Of a DNA stretch of 64,000 nt, positions 14,001 to 25,145 are shown one piece after another (within the stretch, counting starts at the first letter, position 1; every line of letters starts with the position of its first letter). Origin of the DNA: Trametopsis cervina (Eukaryota; Basidiomycota; Agaricomycetes; Polyporales; Irpicaceae); assembly GCA_022385755.1 (NCBI GenBank), contig MU278349.1, positions 124,001 through 188,000 of the forward strand, read 5' to 3'. Made by a program: the position numbers and the translations under genes. The notes below the pieces were generated by a model. It saw only the letters and a list, made by a program, of their open reading frames with translations, made no database searches and was not told the DNA's origin.

Positions 14001-14842
14001 CACTGATAGATCCCCAGAAATAGGCACCTGATGCTGCACGTTAATAGCTGTGGAGATCTCTTATCACTCATCCCAGACACGCACCTCCATGAACATAGAG
14101 CTGTCGCACGGCAGAATGAGTAAAATGCATGCGTTCACGGAGCCGAACTCACCATGACAGGTTCCAGGTGGTCCATCTTCACGATGTTGGCATCTATCGC
14201 GCTGAGTTTCTTATCAACCTTAGCATTCTCATTGAGGTACTCTTTCTCCGTTATCCACTCCGCGTCGAGACCGTCGAGACCGCGGACTTGCCACCACCTC
14301 TCTCCGCCGACGACCATCTTGAGGTCCTCCGGGCCGAACCAGTCTATGAGGAGGTCCGCGGCTTTGTTACATGATAATAGAGGAATCAGGACTGGCGATA
14401 CGGCAGCCCAGTACGGCGCGGGCACGTGTGTGTTCGTGCTGTCAAGCGTCACTCAGTCCCCAATATCACAAGGATGAGCCGAGTGTGTGCCCCACTCACA
14501 ATGCTTGGAGAGACTCGACGGTGTTGAGGGTCCCTAGCTCTATGAACGCCTTCACGATGTGGAACGCTCTGTACCAGACGCAAGTTTTATGGTCAGCCAC
14601 ATTGGTTTGAGTTGCAGGAACGTCGTAACGCACTCGTCAAAGAAGACATCATCCGTGGCGGTGACTTGAGGGTCTCCCTTCTTAAGTTTACGCCCTTTCG
14701 TCTTGACATGTTTATAGAATGTCTTGAAAACGACTGCGGGGTTGCCATGTCAGCATGCCAACTTATTCTATAGCCGTTAGGAGGGAATATTGAACTCACC
14801 CGGCGTTATGTGTACAGCAGCAGAAGTGGTGCTGACTGTCAT
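11023..14842 (-). CDS. Hormone-sensitive-lipase family alpha/beta hydrolase with acidic insert and long C-terminal tail
   Basis: This large HSL-type (alpha/beta hydrolase fold 3) esterase has its oxyanion-hole motif at HGGAYFWGS, the variant family motif KAPQYPWPCPLQD, and the nucleophile elbow in VFAGDSAGAGL. The acid residue is probably in AGDSEVLRDE and the histidine in DDMCHVLTVF. Between nucleophile and acid sits an insert of roughly 100 residues, rich in Glu, Asp, Lys and Pro and probably disordered (12840..13345). After the catalytic His, about 300 residues of low-complexity and charged helical sequence follow, including EDPVKRWHTGQDLWDKKFKR, ending in a basic segment before the TGA at 11023. 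The start at 14842 gives MTVSTTSAAVHITPG and no signal peptide. Many short introns are needed. Likely a lipid or steryl ester hydrolase; the substrate is unknown. Confidence 0.85.
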
Positions 14843-15451
14843 GGCTGAGTGGGACCAGGAGGAATCTAGTTGTGAGCGTGTTCAACGAAAGCAAAGGACA
14901 GAAAGGAGATGTGTTGAGCAGCTGGTCGTGGTTAGAGCATGCACGCAGCAGAATGAAAGATGCAGTCCGAAGAGAATGTGGTGTAAGCCTCAAGGTCAGC
15001 CTCTAATTTAAACGAGCGTGATAATAAACAGAAATCGGAGTGCTGCACTCAGACAGGTGGTGCTACGAATGAACGTCATGCCGTGGGAGAGTTGGCCGGT
15101 CCCTGGGTGGCCTCCAACTGTTCTCGGACTCAGATAAGCTCGCCTGATTGGCGCTCGCTCTCATCACAATCGCAACGCACACGGAGAAGACAGAGTTGTG
15201 ATTCAATAACGGCGATAAGCATAGCAGTATAACCCAAGAACTAGGACGATGTAGGATGCTAGTAGTACAAGGTGAGTGAGAGATTACAGGACAGCTACAA
15301 TCAAGGAGAAAGAAAGCCTGAACGAGCGAAAGCACAGCAAGTGCACGTCTAGTACTAGTACAACAAGATACCATAACCTAAATCAGTATTCTATGAATCA
15401 ATTCGTACCACTTTGGTTTCAGCCCGCGAGATGTATTCTTGAGCGGTGTAA
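14843..15451. other. Intergenic region between hydrolase and phosphatase genes
   Basis: These 609 bp contain the promoter of the lipase-like gene and the 3' UTR of the dual-specificity phosphatase. ORFs here, including a 103-codon minus-strand one, have no domain and unlikely composition. Confidence 0.5.
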
Positions 15452-16211
15452 TTATTGGGACACATGGCGAGCAATCCTCTGCTTCCACTTCAGGTAAATG
15501 CCCTCGGTGGGACTGGGAGCATACTGGCAAAGCTCGAATAAGACGAGTTGTTCCTGTAGATGTGTCAATACTGCGCAAAGTGAGCATGTACCTGGGACTA
15601 ACCTGGAAGCCTGGCAAGATCCACACTTGCTCGCGTGCTGGAGTTATAAACAACTGGTCAGGCACCGTTCTTCATGAAGCGGTGCACTACGTACCTCGCC
15701 TGACTGCTTCAATTGCCTGGGTGGCACTGATCCTTTGCGACCACATCACTGATGTCACGAGCGGTCAGCACATAAATCTAGATCATACACACTTAACACT
15801 CACAGTAAGCCGCGACAACAGCGGGACTCCTGGACAGCCCCTGGACACAGTGCACGAGACAGACTCCATTCGTCGACAGTGCCTCATGGATGAATCTGAC
15901 TGCACCGGGCAGATGAATCAAGAGATCGGCATAGTCCACATCCTCAACAGGAATCCTCAGCTGGCGGATACCCGAAGCAGGGTTGTCCGCAGGAATGGGT
16001 TCGCTTCCGACAGACACTATATGCGTGATCCGGCGTTCTGAGAGAATTCGGGGAGATTTGGCAGCGTCGATCCTATCATCCCGGGACCGTACAAGGACGC
16101 AAATGGATAGGAGATGTCAGCCGGCAGTCAACACAGGCAGTAAGAATAAACATACGTTCCGAGGAACAACCGCCCCTCAATAACTGCGTTGATATTTCTC
16201 CAAGTAGCCAT
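15452..16211 (-). CDS. Small dual-specificity protein phosphatase
   Basis: This small cysteine-dependent phosphatase of the VHR/DUSP type has its active-site loop at VHCVQGLSRSPAVVAAY, matching HCxxGxxRS with nucleophilic Cys and Arg. The general-acid Asp is probably in RIPVEDVDYADLL. The ATG at 16211 gives MATWRNINAVIEGRLFLG, the usual opening of DSP domains, where the protein first describes its own phosphatase fold. Splicing gives an ending in IYLKWKQRIARHVSQ at the TAA at 15452. At least four introns interrupt it. The total is roughly 200 residues, just a catalytic domain with no docking module. Likely targets are MAP kinases or other phosphoproteins, but the sequence does not decide. Confidence 0.85.
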
Positions 16212-17584
16212 TTTGCTAGTGTCTGCCGTCTGCGTCCGCGTCGAGAGGCTCCGGTGAGTAGTTGAGTGGATGCATTCCGCTTGAACGACCTCCGAGGTTA
16301 TGTACTGACATCCTAGCGGGCGGCCAGAATAATGGTCCGAGAAAAAGAGTCAGCGTAAAGGCGGGCCTTGTCCACGGCCGATTCGAAGGCTCTTGCCTGC
16401 TGGCAGGAGGAGGGTAGCGAGGCGGTGGCGAACCACACAGCTAAATTGGGCTTGCATGTTGGCTCGCGTGCTTCCCACGCGAGACAGCAAACGTCATAGA
16501 TCGGAATCTGCTTCGGGTGGCGATCAACGTCTAATCCTGTACAGAAGCGCCGATTCTGCGGTCCCGGAAGCGCTATCCAAGACACGGACGTCCACTGCGC
16601 CGACACGGAGCGAGGGCCTTGCTCGCCAGTCGGCAGCAAAAATACGTACATCGCCTCAGTGCCTACCTTAGGAAAGTCGAGTCTATGCGGTAAGCCCGAC
16701 GTAGCAACCACGTAGCTGCTGCTGACAATCAGGACTCACAGCACCGCCCCGTCTTTTTGCGAGAGTCTGCATGGAACAGAGAAGCCTCCAGAAATTTGAG
16801 TAGGCAGATTCTGCCAACTATGCTATCGATTCGACATGTCTTCCATGAACCCTGCGGATCCGGGCTTCTGAACGGTGACGATGGTTGATATCATTGAGGC
16901 CCGATAGTGTAACATGAATAATATGCGGACTGCTGAATACAGGCAATCGCTGATTGTGTACCGCATCTACTACAACATGAGGCTACAGGAGTCACTCGAT
17001 AAAAACGAGGCAGGCAGTGAACACGGTTCGTACCTCATGCACCTCTCCCATCATCATCCGCAAAACCATTCGACGCCATACGCCCAACAATTTTGCGGTA
17101 ACTGCGGTTTTTTCCCTCAGCCAACTTGCATTGCATTTGCTAGGGCAGGTGCCACAGTTTTCCATTCCCTCAGACTGGAGAGAGCTAGCTACCGACACAC
17201 GAGAGGAGGCTTTTGGACCATGGCTGTACGCAAAAGAGGAACGGCAAACTGTTAACCGGGGCGCACACCGGCTAATGGTGCCGTAGTAGCCGGTCCGGGT
17301 ACAACATTGGCCACTGTTCATGCGGGTGGCTCACAACCTGTTCACGATTCCCTGTTTCTGTCTCGCGTTTTGGACTTTGCGCAACACCGATGTCGCAAAT
17401 TACAGGTATGTACTGCTCGCAGATTATAGTACAGGTGCTGTGTACACTATGTTTGTTCGGGGGGTGTAGTAACCAGGTTGGTCCATGCCTCACTCCTACA
17501 CCACCTTCCACCACTCAATCAAACACCACAGACAGCTATCACAATTATGTACTGTAGATGTACATCCTCAAGCATGAATGCTGA
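16212..17584. other. Long intergenic stretch with no convincing gene
   Basis: These 1.37 kb between two minus-strand genes contain a 132-codon minus ORF (16313..16711) overlapping a 92-codon plus ORF, and a 113-codon plus ORF near 16914..17255. None shows a domain, a good intron structure or family-like residues. The phosphatase promoter should be in the low-coordinate end. Confidence 0.45.
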
Positions 17585-18693
17585 TTACTCATTGATGTAG
17601 TGGCGGGAGAATAGGTCGTTCTGGATCCAAATAACCTAAATCCCGTGATCTCCGTCAGCCTTTGCACTTACGACCGACAGCAGAATGGAAGGACACTTCA
17701 CTTACTTTGTTAATAGCTGCCACCGCATCCATCTTCAATTGCATATCCGCTTGCTCCTCGGACAATAGCAGGATAGCACGCCCCAGAAGCCCGTTAACCC
17801 AGCCCAACGTCAACGCACAATCACGGTCTGGAAACGCACGCCCATTAGCAGCGCATGGGATCATAATGGAGCCTCTCACGCACATGGGACATTGAGGGGT
17901 GCGGTGCCCATCGTCTTTTGGTGCCTTTGCAAAAGGTTAGCCCGCAGTGGCGCACATCCTCCGGACTGAATCTTACTTGAAAGATGATACACCCGTGTGC
18001 ATGATCCCAACCTTATCCATGTAGGCCCACGTCTTCCCGTTTGAATAATCGGATGTTAGCACACGCCGCGCCCACACCTTCATGAAGACCTTCAGGAGGA
18101 GAGTCGTTAGCCAGGGAAGAAACACAGTAAATTTGTTTCGTGCACTGACTTTTCGGAAGGTGATTTGTGCGCTGTCAAGCGTCAGGTCCTCTAACTTTGT
18201 AGGTAACGGCCCATCGAACCCCTGCCGCCAGCGGTACTGCTTTATTAGAAAGCGCTGCTAACCACAAAAGAAGGGCACTCGCCTGGTTCCTCGTCATGAA
18301 TATCTTCTTCGTAATATCGAACTCGAATAACTTCGCATATAGATCATCGACGAGACCGGGAATGAGGGCATTCACATGCGGCGCCACCTTACTAATGACC
18401 TCCGCGTCGTACGACGTGAAGCCCAGGAAGTCGGTGAGGTACGCTATACGATCCTCCAGCGAGTTTTTGATGAGCAGCGGGTCTACTTCCTGTGTGAAGA
18501 CGACCGGACATGTCTTCCTCGATTCGATGCCATCGTCTTCTGAAGTCGCGGCCGTTGAGGAAGCTTCATGTGAGGGGCGAGAGTTGGCGGATATGGAGTC
18601 GGGTGTAGGTGTCCGTGAGCCCGCCCGATGTCCCGAGACCGGACAAACTCCATCCATAGCGGAAAGGTCATGATGAGGAGATCCGTTGGACAT
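17585..18693 (-). CDS. Fungal protoglobin (globin-sensor domain protein)
   Basis: The product is a single-domain haem globin of the protoglobin/globin-coupled-sensor fold. After a Ser/Pro/Thr-rich N-terminus of about 90 residues comes the globin core: RIAYLTDFLGFTSYDAEVI, then HVNALIPGLVDDLYAKLFEF and a splice to GFDGPLPTKLEDL. MDKVGIMHTGVSSFKHQ carries the His most likely to be the proximal haem ligand, by analogy with the F-helix His of Methanosarcina protoglobin. The last helix reads AINKVIWIQNDLFSRHYINE with the stop at 17585. No kinase, cyclase or methyl-acceptor module follows, so it is a free-standing globin. I start at 18693; an in-frame ATG 45 bp upstream (18738) would add 15 residues. 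Probable roles are O2, CO or NO sensing or redox chemistry, which is inference from the fold. Confidence 0.88.
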
Positions 18694-18776
18694 GTTCGTA
18701 GTATTGTGTGTGTAGAATGTGAAGGAGAAACAGGCCACTGGAATTGTTTCTCACCTCCACCAACTCCGTTCCGCCT

Positions 18777-19025
18777 TTATGCCAGCGGGTTGTCGCTATC
18801 GTCGCGTCTGTCGGGCATTGTAGGATAGACCATTGCGATATCTTGCACGTCGACATCGAGACTGGACTCGCAGTCGTACAGTCGAGATCGCTTTCGACCG
18901 CCAACGCCGCGAGGCTGCGGCGGTCGAGGCGAGTCGGTAGACGCGTACTGGATTGGTCGAGGCTGCCGAAAGCCACACAGATCAAGCGCCCACTCGTCGT
19001 CGTTGTCCTCTGACCTGGAGACCAT
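18777..19025 (-). CDS. Possible small protein, 82 residues, unrecognised
   Basis: This uninterrupted ORF lies just upstream of the protoglobin gene on the same strand. It is acidic at both ends and has a basic GRKRSR patch that could be a nuclear signal. Composition looks protein-like (Asp, Arg, Pro, Ser rich, few rare residues), but there is no family match I recognise and the region could equally be the protoglobin promoter. A longer ORF in another frame overlaps it, so this is a weak call. Confidence 0.3.
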   Translation of the reverse strand: MVSRSEDNDDEWALDLCGFRQPRPIQYASTDSPRPPQPRGVGGRKRSRLYDCESSLDVDVQDIAMVYPTMPDRRDDSDNPLA

Positions 19026-20180
19026 CTTATGGCGACGTCACACTCGCACGGATCAGGAACGACGGTCATGATAGGTTTGAACGCCCTAGAATCGAAGCAG
19101 AATAACTGCAGTGTTATTGGAGGGCGATTACACCGAGGATTGACCTCTATTCGAAAACTAGGCGATCGTCTACTGTGGAGGGCTATCACTGTTCTGAGAT
19201 TGGTGGAGTGATTTCATTTACAACATGTACTCACATCCACCATAATGATTCCTACCCAGGGCACCGTTGTATCGACATTGTCCCGTGACCCATGATTGGT
19301 GGCCAAGGGGTCTGGAGATCCGGACTGGTATCGATACACAGCACGGAAACCGCTATTCTCGGGCAATTGATGAGATGTATATGGCAGACAGCTAAGGCCG
19401 AGTCATTGATCCCTGTACACATAGATGCTGGTTCTTAGCGTAAAGCACAAGGTGGAGATGAATGGATCCTACATAGAGTCTATGCCAGCAGATGAAACTC
19501 TGTCCTCTCCACGGCACTGCGACTTAGGCAGTGCCATCGTCAGGGCGGAGTACCGCACACTAGGTGTAGCAAGTACAGGCAGTGCAATCCTAGAAGTTCA
19601 CGATAACCTCATGGTCGTCGGAGTGACAATATAGTGGGGGAACGCCTCGTGTCCTCTGAGAACTCTTAGTGGGCTGAGTATGACTTGGTATGACCAGTAG
19701 AGTCAGTCGATGATCCCTTCTCCGTCCGTGTACCCATCTGCTAAATTCCATGTCTAGACCGATCTGAACGAGCCCTTGACATGGTGTCAGTCACAGATAT
19801 ATACATCAGGAAATGCGACCAACTCAGCTCGGATCCATAGGTCCGAGATGGCCATGGACTGACTCACTGTTATGACCCATACTTCGCGGTGTCGTGCGCG
19901 GAGACCACAGCATCGCTTGCGTTTTGAGAGACAACATGAGACCTGATACACACCACAGCGGTTCAGAACAGCGCGTTCGTCGAAATGAAAACCGCGTTCA
20001 ATATTGTCGCCGGCGAACGAAGGAAAGCGCGGGTCCCTGAAATGCGATAACCACGTTTTCGTGCTGCGGCGATTCCCGCGCTGCCTTCGATACGTAAGGT
20101 CAGTTCCGGAGGCGCTGTCACCAGTCGTGGTGTGCAACCTTATTACAGCAAGGTCCGTCTGGGCATGTTTGGCAAACATC
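19026..20180. other. Intergenic region without clear genes
   Basis: This holds the upstream region of the small basic protein gene and several short ORFs. The ORF at 19425..19634 (69 codons) has ordinary composition but no domain or splice support. I see no repeat or mobile element. Confidence 0.45.
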
Positions 20181-20188
20181 TATAAAAG
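20181..20188 (+). promoter_or_regulatory. TATA box
   Basis: TATAAAAG lies 87 bp upstream of the ATG at 20268, the expected place for the promoter of the following gene. Confidence 0.65.
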
Positions 20189-20267
20189 CGAGAGCTGGCC
20201 TCCCGTTCTGCCAATCGAACTTTCATACCCCTCTCGCGTATCTTCCTGCGTCTACTTTAAGTCTATC

Positions 20268-20887
20268 ATGGGCATCGTCGAAGTTGATTGGCACACTGAG
20301 GTAACGTGCTTCGTCGCATTCGCTCATAGCTCGGCTGCTCACCTTCTTTGCAGAGAGACATCCGCCGCGATGGCAGTATACGCCCGTACAACCAGAAGTA
20401 CTCTACCATCCATGGCTGGGTCACCAAGCTCCGCGGCACCCTTCTCGACAATGAGACCGTCCGGAGAGAAGGCATCCGAGAGATGAGGGCAGCCAAGGCT
20501 GTCAGGCAGTGGAAGAAGAAGAACCCACCATCCAAGCGCAAGGCTGGTGGCAGCAGTAGTGGCGGCGGGGTGTTTTCGTTCCTGGGTCTAGGATCGAAGA
20601 AGCGCAGCTCGAGCAGAGCAGTGGTCAAGCGCGACAGCTCCCGGCGGGACGGCAAGAAAGGAGGCAGCCCCGACACTACCCTCCACTTCTCTCATCGTTC
20701 CACGTCGCGCCGGGGGACAAGCAGCTCCAAAGTATCTGGCTCTATCACTCACAGCCGGACTACAAGCAGAAGTAACAGACCAGCGCCGCCACAGAGAAGG
20801 TATACTGAAGCACCCAAGCGACAGCCTTCGTCAAGCCACAGCCCGCGCCCGACCCGTAACAACACCCGTCGGTCCACCCGCCCGTAA
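20268..20887 (+). CDS. Small basic Ser/Arg/Lys-rich protein, function unknown
   Basis: Two exons (20268..20300 and 20354..20887) joined across a 53-nt intron give about 188 residues. The first 60 residues look folded: after MGIVEVDWHTE comes RDIRRDGSIRPYNQKYSTIH, then a short helix and GIREMRAAKAVRQWKKKN. A Gly/Ser linker with FSFLGLGSKKR follows. The rest is low complexity, rich in Ser, Arg, Pro and Thr, and very basic, as in nucleic-acid-binding or disordered proteins. No transmembrane segment or signal peptide is seen. The TATA box 87 bp upstream and the clean splice make the gene itself credible. I do not recognise the family; the N-terminal block looks like what would be conserved in relatives. 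Confidence 0.72.
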
Positions 20888-21405
20888 CAGCCACCCTCAT
20901 ACCTCTTATGCAGACATCATGCCATCTTCCCTCGACCACGTTACACGCGATATCCCTCTCATGATGTCTGCCTATTACCTATCTATAGACTCGGACAAAC
21001 ACTTCCCCATACTGCCTAGACTTTGAAACGTAGATTATGTGTATGATATCCCATGTACCAGTAGATCCCTCTGAATGGAGTAGGGAGTAGGCGATAGCAG
21101 TAGAACTGTAGTGCTGAGCACTCAGCGAGGCTCGCCGATCGTGTATGAATACTATTCGATGACGTTTTCTTGCCGGCGACTTCGCGAGATTGTAGCGAGC
21201 ATACCCAGGTCGTACGAGCAGCGCCACACTGATGCTGCTATCTAGCCGGCACGCTGCACTTCGAGAGCTACTGCGCAGACGCAGCAATGAAAGATCATTT
21301 CCCCACAATCACCTTTGGTAAGGAGTCAATCGTGGTCCGACGAACGGAACGGACGAAGCTTACGTGAATATCCAAGCTCTGGGAAACATCTGTGTGAGCA
21401 TAACG
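20888..21405. other. 3' intergenic region between convergent genes
   Basis: These 518 bp separate the stop of the basic protein gene from the stop of the DUF3245-like gene. Both 3' UTRs should lie here. No gene is supported. Confidence 0.5.
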
Positions 21406-22477
21406 TCACCCGTCTTCTTCGTCCTCGCCGTGTGCCTCACTATCCACGTCACCTGACTGCTCAGCTGGTACCTTTTTCTTCTTCTTCTTGTTCCTCTTTC
21501 GTTTCTTTTTCGTCGGGGAGAGCTCTGGTGTCGGTGGGGGACCAGCCAGATTCAACAGAGGCAGGCTGTTTGCTTGATCGGTGGCCTTTTGGGTAGCTGT
21601 GGCACTGGTTTGCGTAGTGGAGGGCTTTACAGGGGCTGCTATAGCGGAAATTAATGAAGAGTACAGCCGAGTGGGAAGAGAAAAATGAAAGACATATCGC
21701 AACGCTTACCAGGCTGAGATCCGGTTGGGGGTGGAGTTAAAGGTCGTTGGGATGCTACAAACGGTGGCGTAACATCCTGCTTGGGGGAGATTGCGGTCTC
21801 ATGTTCACCAGCAGCAGTACGCTTGTTTTTCTTTTTCTTTTTCTTCTGACTGGATGACGCCTCCGCAGGCTCTGTGGCCTTCCCAGGAGATCCAAGCTGA
21901 ACGTCAGCTGCCTGGTCTTCAGCCTCTGGTGACTGCCCTGATTGATTTGTCTTCGGCAAGGGTAACGGCACTGTCTTGGCCTCAGCAGCCTGCAACTGCG
22001 TGTTCTGTTTCTTCTTCCCCTTCGACCCTCCCGCGAATGGATCCACACGCGCTTTCTTTCTTATGGCACCCGCGCGACTCTCTTGCTCGTCATCGGACTG
22101 GTCAACTGCCGCTGCCGTAGGACCCTCATCCTGCTCACGCCCGCGCTTCTTCCCCGTCAGTTTACCCTTGAGCCTGATCGTTTCATGCCCGCGTATTCCT
22201 GTGGACGCAGGAACGGACGCGCCGACGCCTAATCTGTGTGGTCTAAGTTAGAGGGTCGAGCGGTCATTAGGCTTTGCAGTAGGTACCTCGGAGGTCTCTT
22301 GAGCAGTTCTTGTATATCCCTTTCTTGATTTCCACGTGCCGATGCAGAAGAGGAGCTCGCGCCAGCCGTGGGTTTCAGCCACGACGCGACAAGGTTTTGT
22401 GTCTGCGCGAGCGTGAGGTCTATCTGAGCTTGAAGAGACTGGAGGTCAATTCCCTCGTCGTCCGGAAGCTCCTCCAT
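21406..22477 (-). CDS. DUF3245-like nuclear or nucleolar protein
   Basis: The N-terminus starts MEELPDDEGIDLQSLQAQID and contains a short helix ending VASWLKP. Splicing joins LLKRPPR to LGVGASVPA, giving the RPxRLGxGA-type motif I associate with the fungal DUF3245 family. The rest is long, charged and low complexity: a block with GKKRGREQDEG and RKKARVDPFAGG, then two lysine runs (KKKKKKNKR and KKKRKRNKKKKKK) that look like nucleolar localisation signals, and an acidic end at GEDEEDG. At least three introns are present. It is divergent from the Gemin2 gene with 258 bp between. A role in ribosome assembly or nuclear RNA processing is plausible from composition only. Confidence 0.6.
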
Positions 22478-22735
22478 GATGGCGACCTTCAGTGGTCGAG
22501 GTTGAAAAGTGTGAAGTTAAGGTGTGAATTGACACAGCTCGACCTTTGCATGCCGTCAATTCTTCACGTATCAAACGCCCATTAGCAGTCGGGCCGTCGA
22601 TCGTATTGATGCGCCCTGCGTTAAAGTACAGACGCCCCTCTGTGAGCTTCTTTCTACCCGACGGCGACGCAACGCGGCGACCACACAGTAGCCACCGCAA
22701 GCCAACCACATTACAAGATACTACTGAGCCTGACA
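22478..22735. promoter_or_regulatory. Shared promoter of the DUF3245-like and Gemin2 genes
   Basis: The two starts are divergent and 258 bp apart, so both promoters lie here. No clear TATA box is visible. Confidence 0.5.
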
Positions 22736-24054
22736 ATGTCTGCGAAGCGGAAATGGGACGACATAGCCTCGTCAGACGATGAGGAGCCGGCAATGGGAAA
22801 GCAGGTTCTCCCAGTGGCGAACCTACCCTCTGACTTTGATGGTGACCCAACGGACGGGCTACAGTATCTGTTCATGGTGCGGTACGTGCTGAACTGTGGT
22901 TATGTGAACCAGAAATGTTGATATGTCATTAGTCGCGACGCGCGTACCCTTCCTCATACTACCAAAGTGGTGAACCCATACGAAATCAAGGATGAACCGC
23001 GTGAATCGGCAGAAGATGCCTTGCAAGCCTCTGGCTACGACGTACTCCCCTCCGAGGAATGGCGTGAAACGTTCTTGCGTCGTTTTAAGAACTTCAGACA
23101 AGTGCATCTCTACCTTTCCACCCTCGCAATCCACGAGTGACTAATAGCCCGGATGCAGAATTGTACGCAACCAACTATCCATATAGACATACCTCCTCGT
23201 ACGACTCACAAAACCATACCGGACAGAAAAGAGCGCGATCACTGGTGGGCGTTTCTCAGCGGACGGCCAGAAAGCGAGTGGAACCCGCCGAAGAAACCCA
23301 AGAAGCAGAATAACAGGAATGAGAGGTACGGAGATTACAACAGGGGCATGCGCGGATTCTCCGCGGAGGCAGGCGTACCTGAACATCCATCCGCGTCGCA
23401 GGCTGGACCGAGTTATACCAACCTGTACGGTAATGACGCAGGTGAAGCTGAGCTCGCTGTCACTACGGACCCGACGGAGAGTCTGCCTACGCCTTCCGGT
23501 ACACCCGCTCCTCCAGATAGAGGCGTCGAGGTAAGACCGATCGAAGATAGTGTTACGCCAACAAGCCATCCAGGGTCGACTCTCCCAGAGCCGACCCCAT
23601 CGCTTATGCGGCAAATAGACCATGTAAGTAACCCGGCACACTCATACAATCACCGCTCATTCATTTACAGCGGTATGCGATACACCTCCTGATGTATTTC
23701 GCGCACTGGATCAATCTGCACCTTGAGGAAGACGTGGCACAGAAATATGTCGTAACGGAGTCGCACGCGCGGTGGATGTTCGTGCTGCTGTCCCGTGTGG
23801 ACGATTTCATCTCGGCAGATGAGACGAGCACGTTACGTAGTCTCGCGCGTGGCTGCATGGGGCTTATCAGGAAGCGAATGTCCGAGCATGCTGCGTCTGA
23901 GACAGACAATAGCGCGAACGAGTATAGCAAGGCTCCGCAGAATTGCGCTACAGAATCCTCTTGTTGGATAATTATCACGGCGATTGTTGGGATATGGGCA
24001 CAGAAGGATCTGTGGGAGGACGCGAGGGTTACAATGGCACAGGCTGCATCGTAA
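22736..24054 (+). CDS. SIP1: Gemin2/SIP1 (Brr1-type) snRNP assembly factor
   Basis: Gemin2 binds the Sm pentamer and SMN and guides assembly of spliceosomal snRNPs. The protein starts MSAKRKWDDIASSDDEEP and soon reaches the family core LPVANLPSDFDGDPTDGLQY. Splicing then gives FMVRRDARTLPHTTKVVNPY, the most conserved Gemin2 segment. Later exons encode WWAFLSGRPESEWNPPKKPK, a Pro/Ser-rich variable linker, and the C-terminal helical domain with YFAHWINLHLE, ARWMFVLLSRVDDF and WIIITAIVGIWAQKDLWEDA. Three introns are needed (after FMVR, after NFRQ and before the helical domain). The order and spacing of these blocks match the SIP1 family. Intact. Confidence 0.9.
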
Positions 24055-24215
24055 ATGTCATTTGCACACAGGTAATACAAAATCTGTCTTATTGCTGTAT
24101 ATATACTCGTTCCAGTTTAACAGTTTGCAGTGTTGCAATAGAACATATTTTATACGGAGCCCTGTGTAGTGGCAATGGCTTCCCTAACCAGCTGGCAAGT
24201 AATCATGTCAGCGTT

Positions 24216-25145
24216 TCAAATTATCACACTCCATTGAACACGTCCTACCAGTTCTACAATTAAGGGCGGGTTCTGCCAAGTCGGATTGGTATCGCCGACC
24301 ACAATGCTGGCTTTCGTTACGAAGCCGAAAGAGTGGTAGAAGCCGACGTTCGCCACATTGCTCGACATGAGCCACGTCGCGCGGTGTTGGGAATCAGCCT
24401 GCAAGGCTTGAGTATCGCACTATGGATGATTAAGGATTGTTACTGACCTCGCCAGTCACCTTCCGAATCAATGCGGATGCGTAGCCACGACCTTGCTTCT
24501 CGGGTGAAGTCGCAAGGAAATCGAGGTAGACTGTCTCTTTTCGTGAGTCCCCAAGAACGTCACCGATCACTTTTTCTGATTTTTCTCCCCATTCGCCGGC
24601 TCTCTACAGTCCCGTTAGCAACTGTGTCGTACACTGTGCAAAACTACGCCACCTTCAATTGTTCCTCGCTGAGTTTCGTCTTTTTGCGCGCGTTAGCTTC
24701 GTTCTTCTCCTCTTCATGTGACGATACAGGAGCGCTGACCATAAAACCGTCCTCAGCACTTTGGAGACGGTGGTATAAGGACATGCTTACTATATTAATA
24801 CCGCACCGACATCCTCTGTAGTCCATGCACGCCCTCGGCTAATATTTTCTGTGAGGTTCCTGCCCAACCAATTGTGCCAGTTCTCTCGCCAGGCGCCATC
24901 ATCCGCCGGATTCTGCCATGAGTAGAATTTAGTAGGTTAACCTTCCGTCAAAGTGGGATAATTCTGACCGGAGTATAACGGAAATATCCTTGAAGTGGGT
25001 CATTCTCAAAGGCCGCCTCGGCTAGTTGAACAGCCTGGGGCACTTCGTCTGTGTCGCATGTCAGTACGCCATATGAAAAGATTCGCGTAGAGCGCTCACC
25101 GAGGCGGAGCTCGCGTAAGGATATGGTGGAAGCAGTATCCTTCAT
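24216..25145 (-). CDS. GNAT-family N-acetyltransferase
   Basis: A GCN5-related acetyltransferase. The start at 25145 gives MKDTASTISLRELRL and the first exons carry the N-terminal GNAT strand and helix (EVPQAVQLAEAAFENDPLQG). A variable middle with charged residues follows, then the acetyl-CoA site: VYLDFLATSPEKQGRGYASA, where QGRGYA is the Q/RxxGxG/A pyrophosphate loop. The C-terminal strand pair is STNVAN-like (MSSNVANVGFYHSFGF), ending in VGDTNPTWQNPP. At least four introns are needed. The substrate is unknown; the WLxSSNVANxGFYxSFGF pattern is common in fungal GNATs annotated only as acetyltransferase. A shorter relative lies directly upstream. Confidence 0.82.

Noticed and set aside
16313..16711. 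132-codon minus-strand ORF
   Set aside because: Overlaps an equally long plus-strand ORF, no motifs, no splice support.
18668..19189. 173-codon minus-strand ORF
   Set aside because: Overlaps the protoglobin start and the acidic 82-codon ORF in another frame; composition is poor and no domain is seen.
20348..20353. Second start for the basic protein gene inside its intron (ATG-less reading from 20348)
   Set aside because: Splicing the first exon at 20300 to 20354 gives a coherent N-terminus with a TATA box at the right distance.
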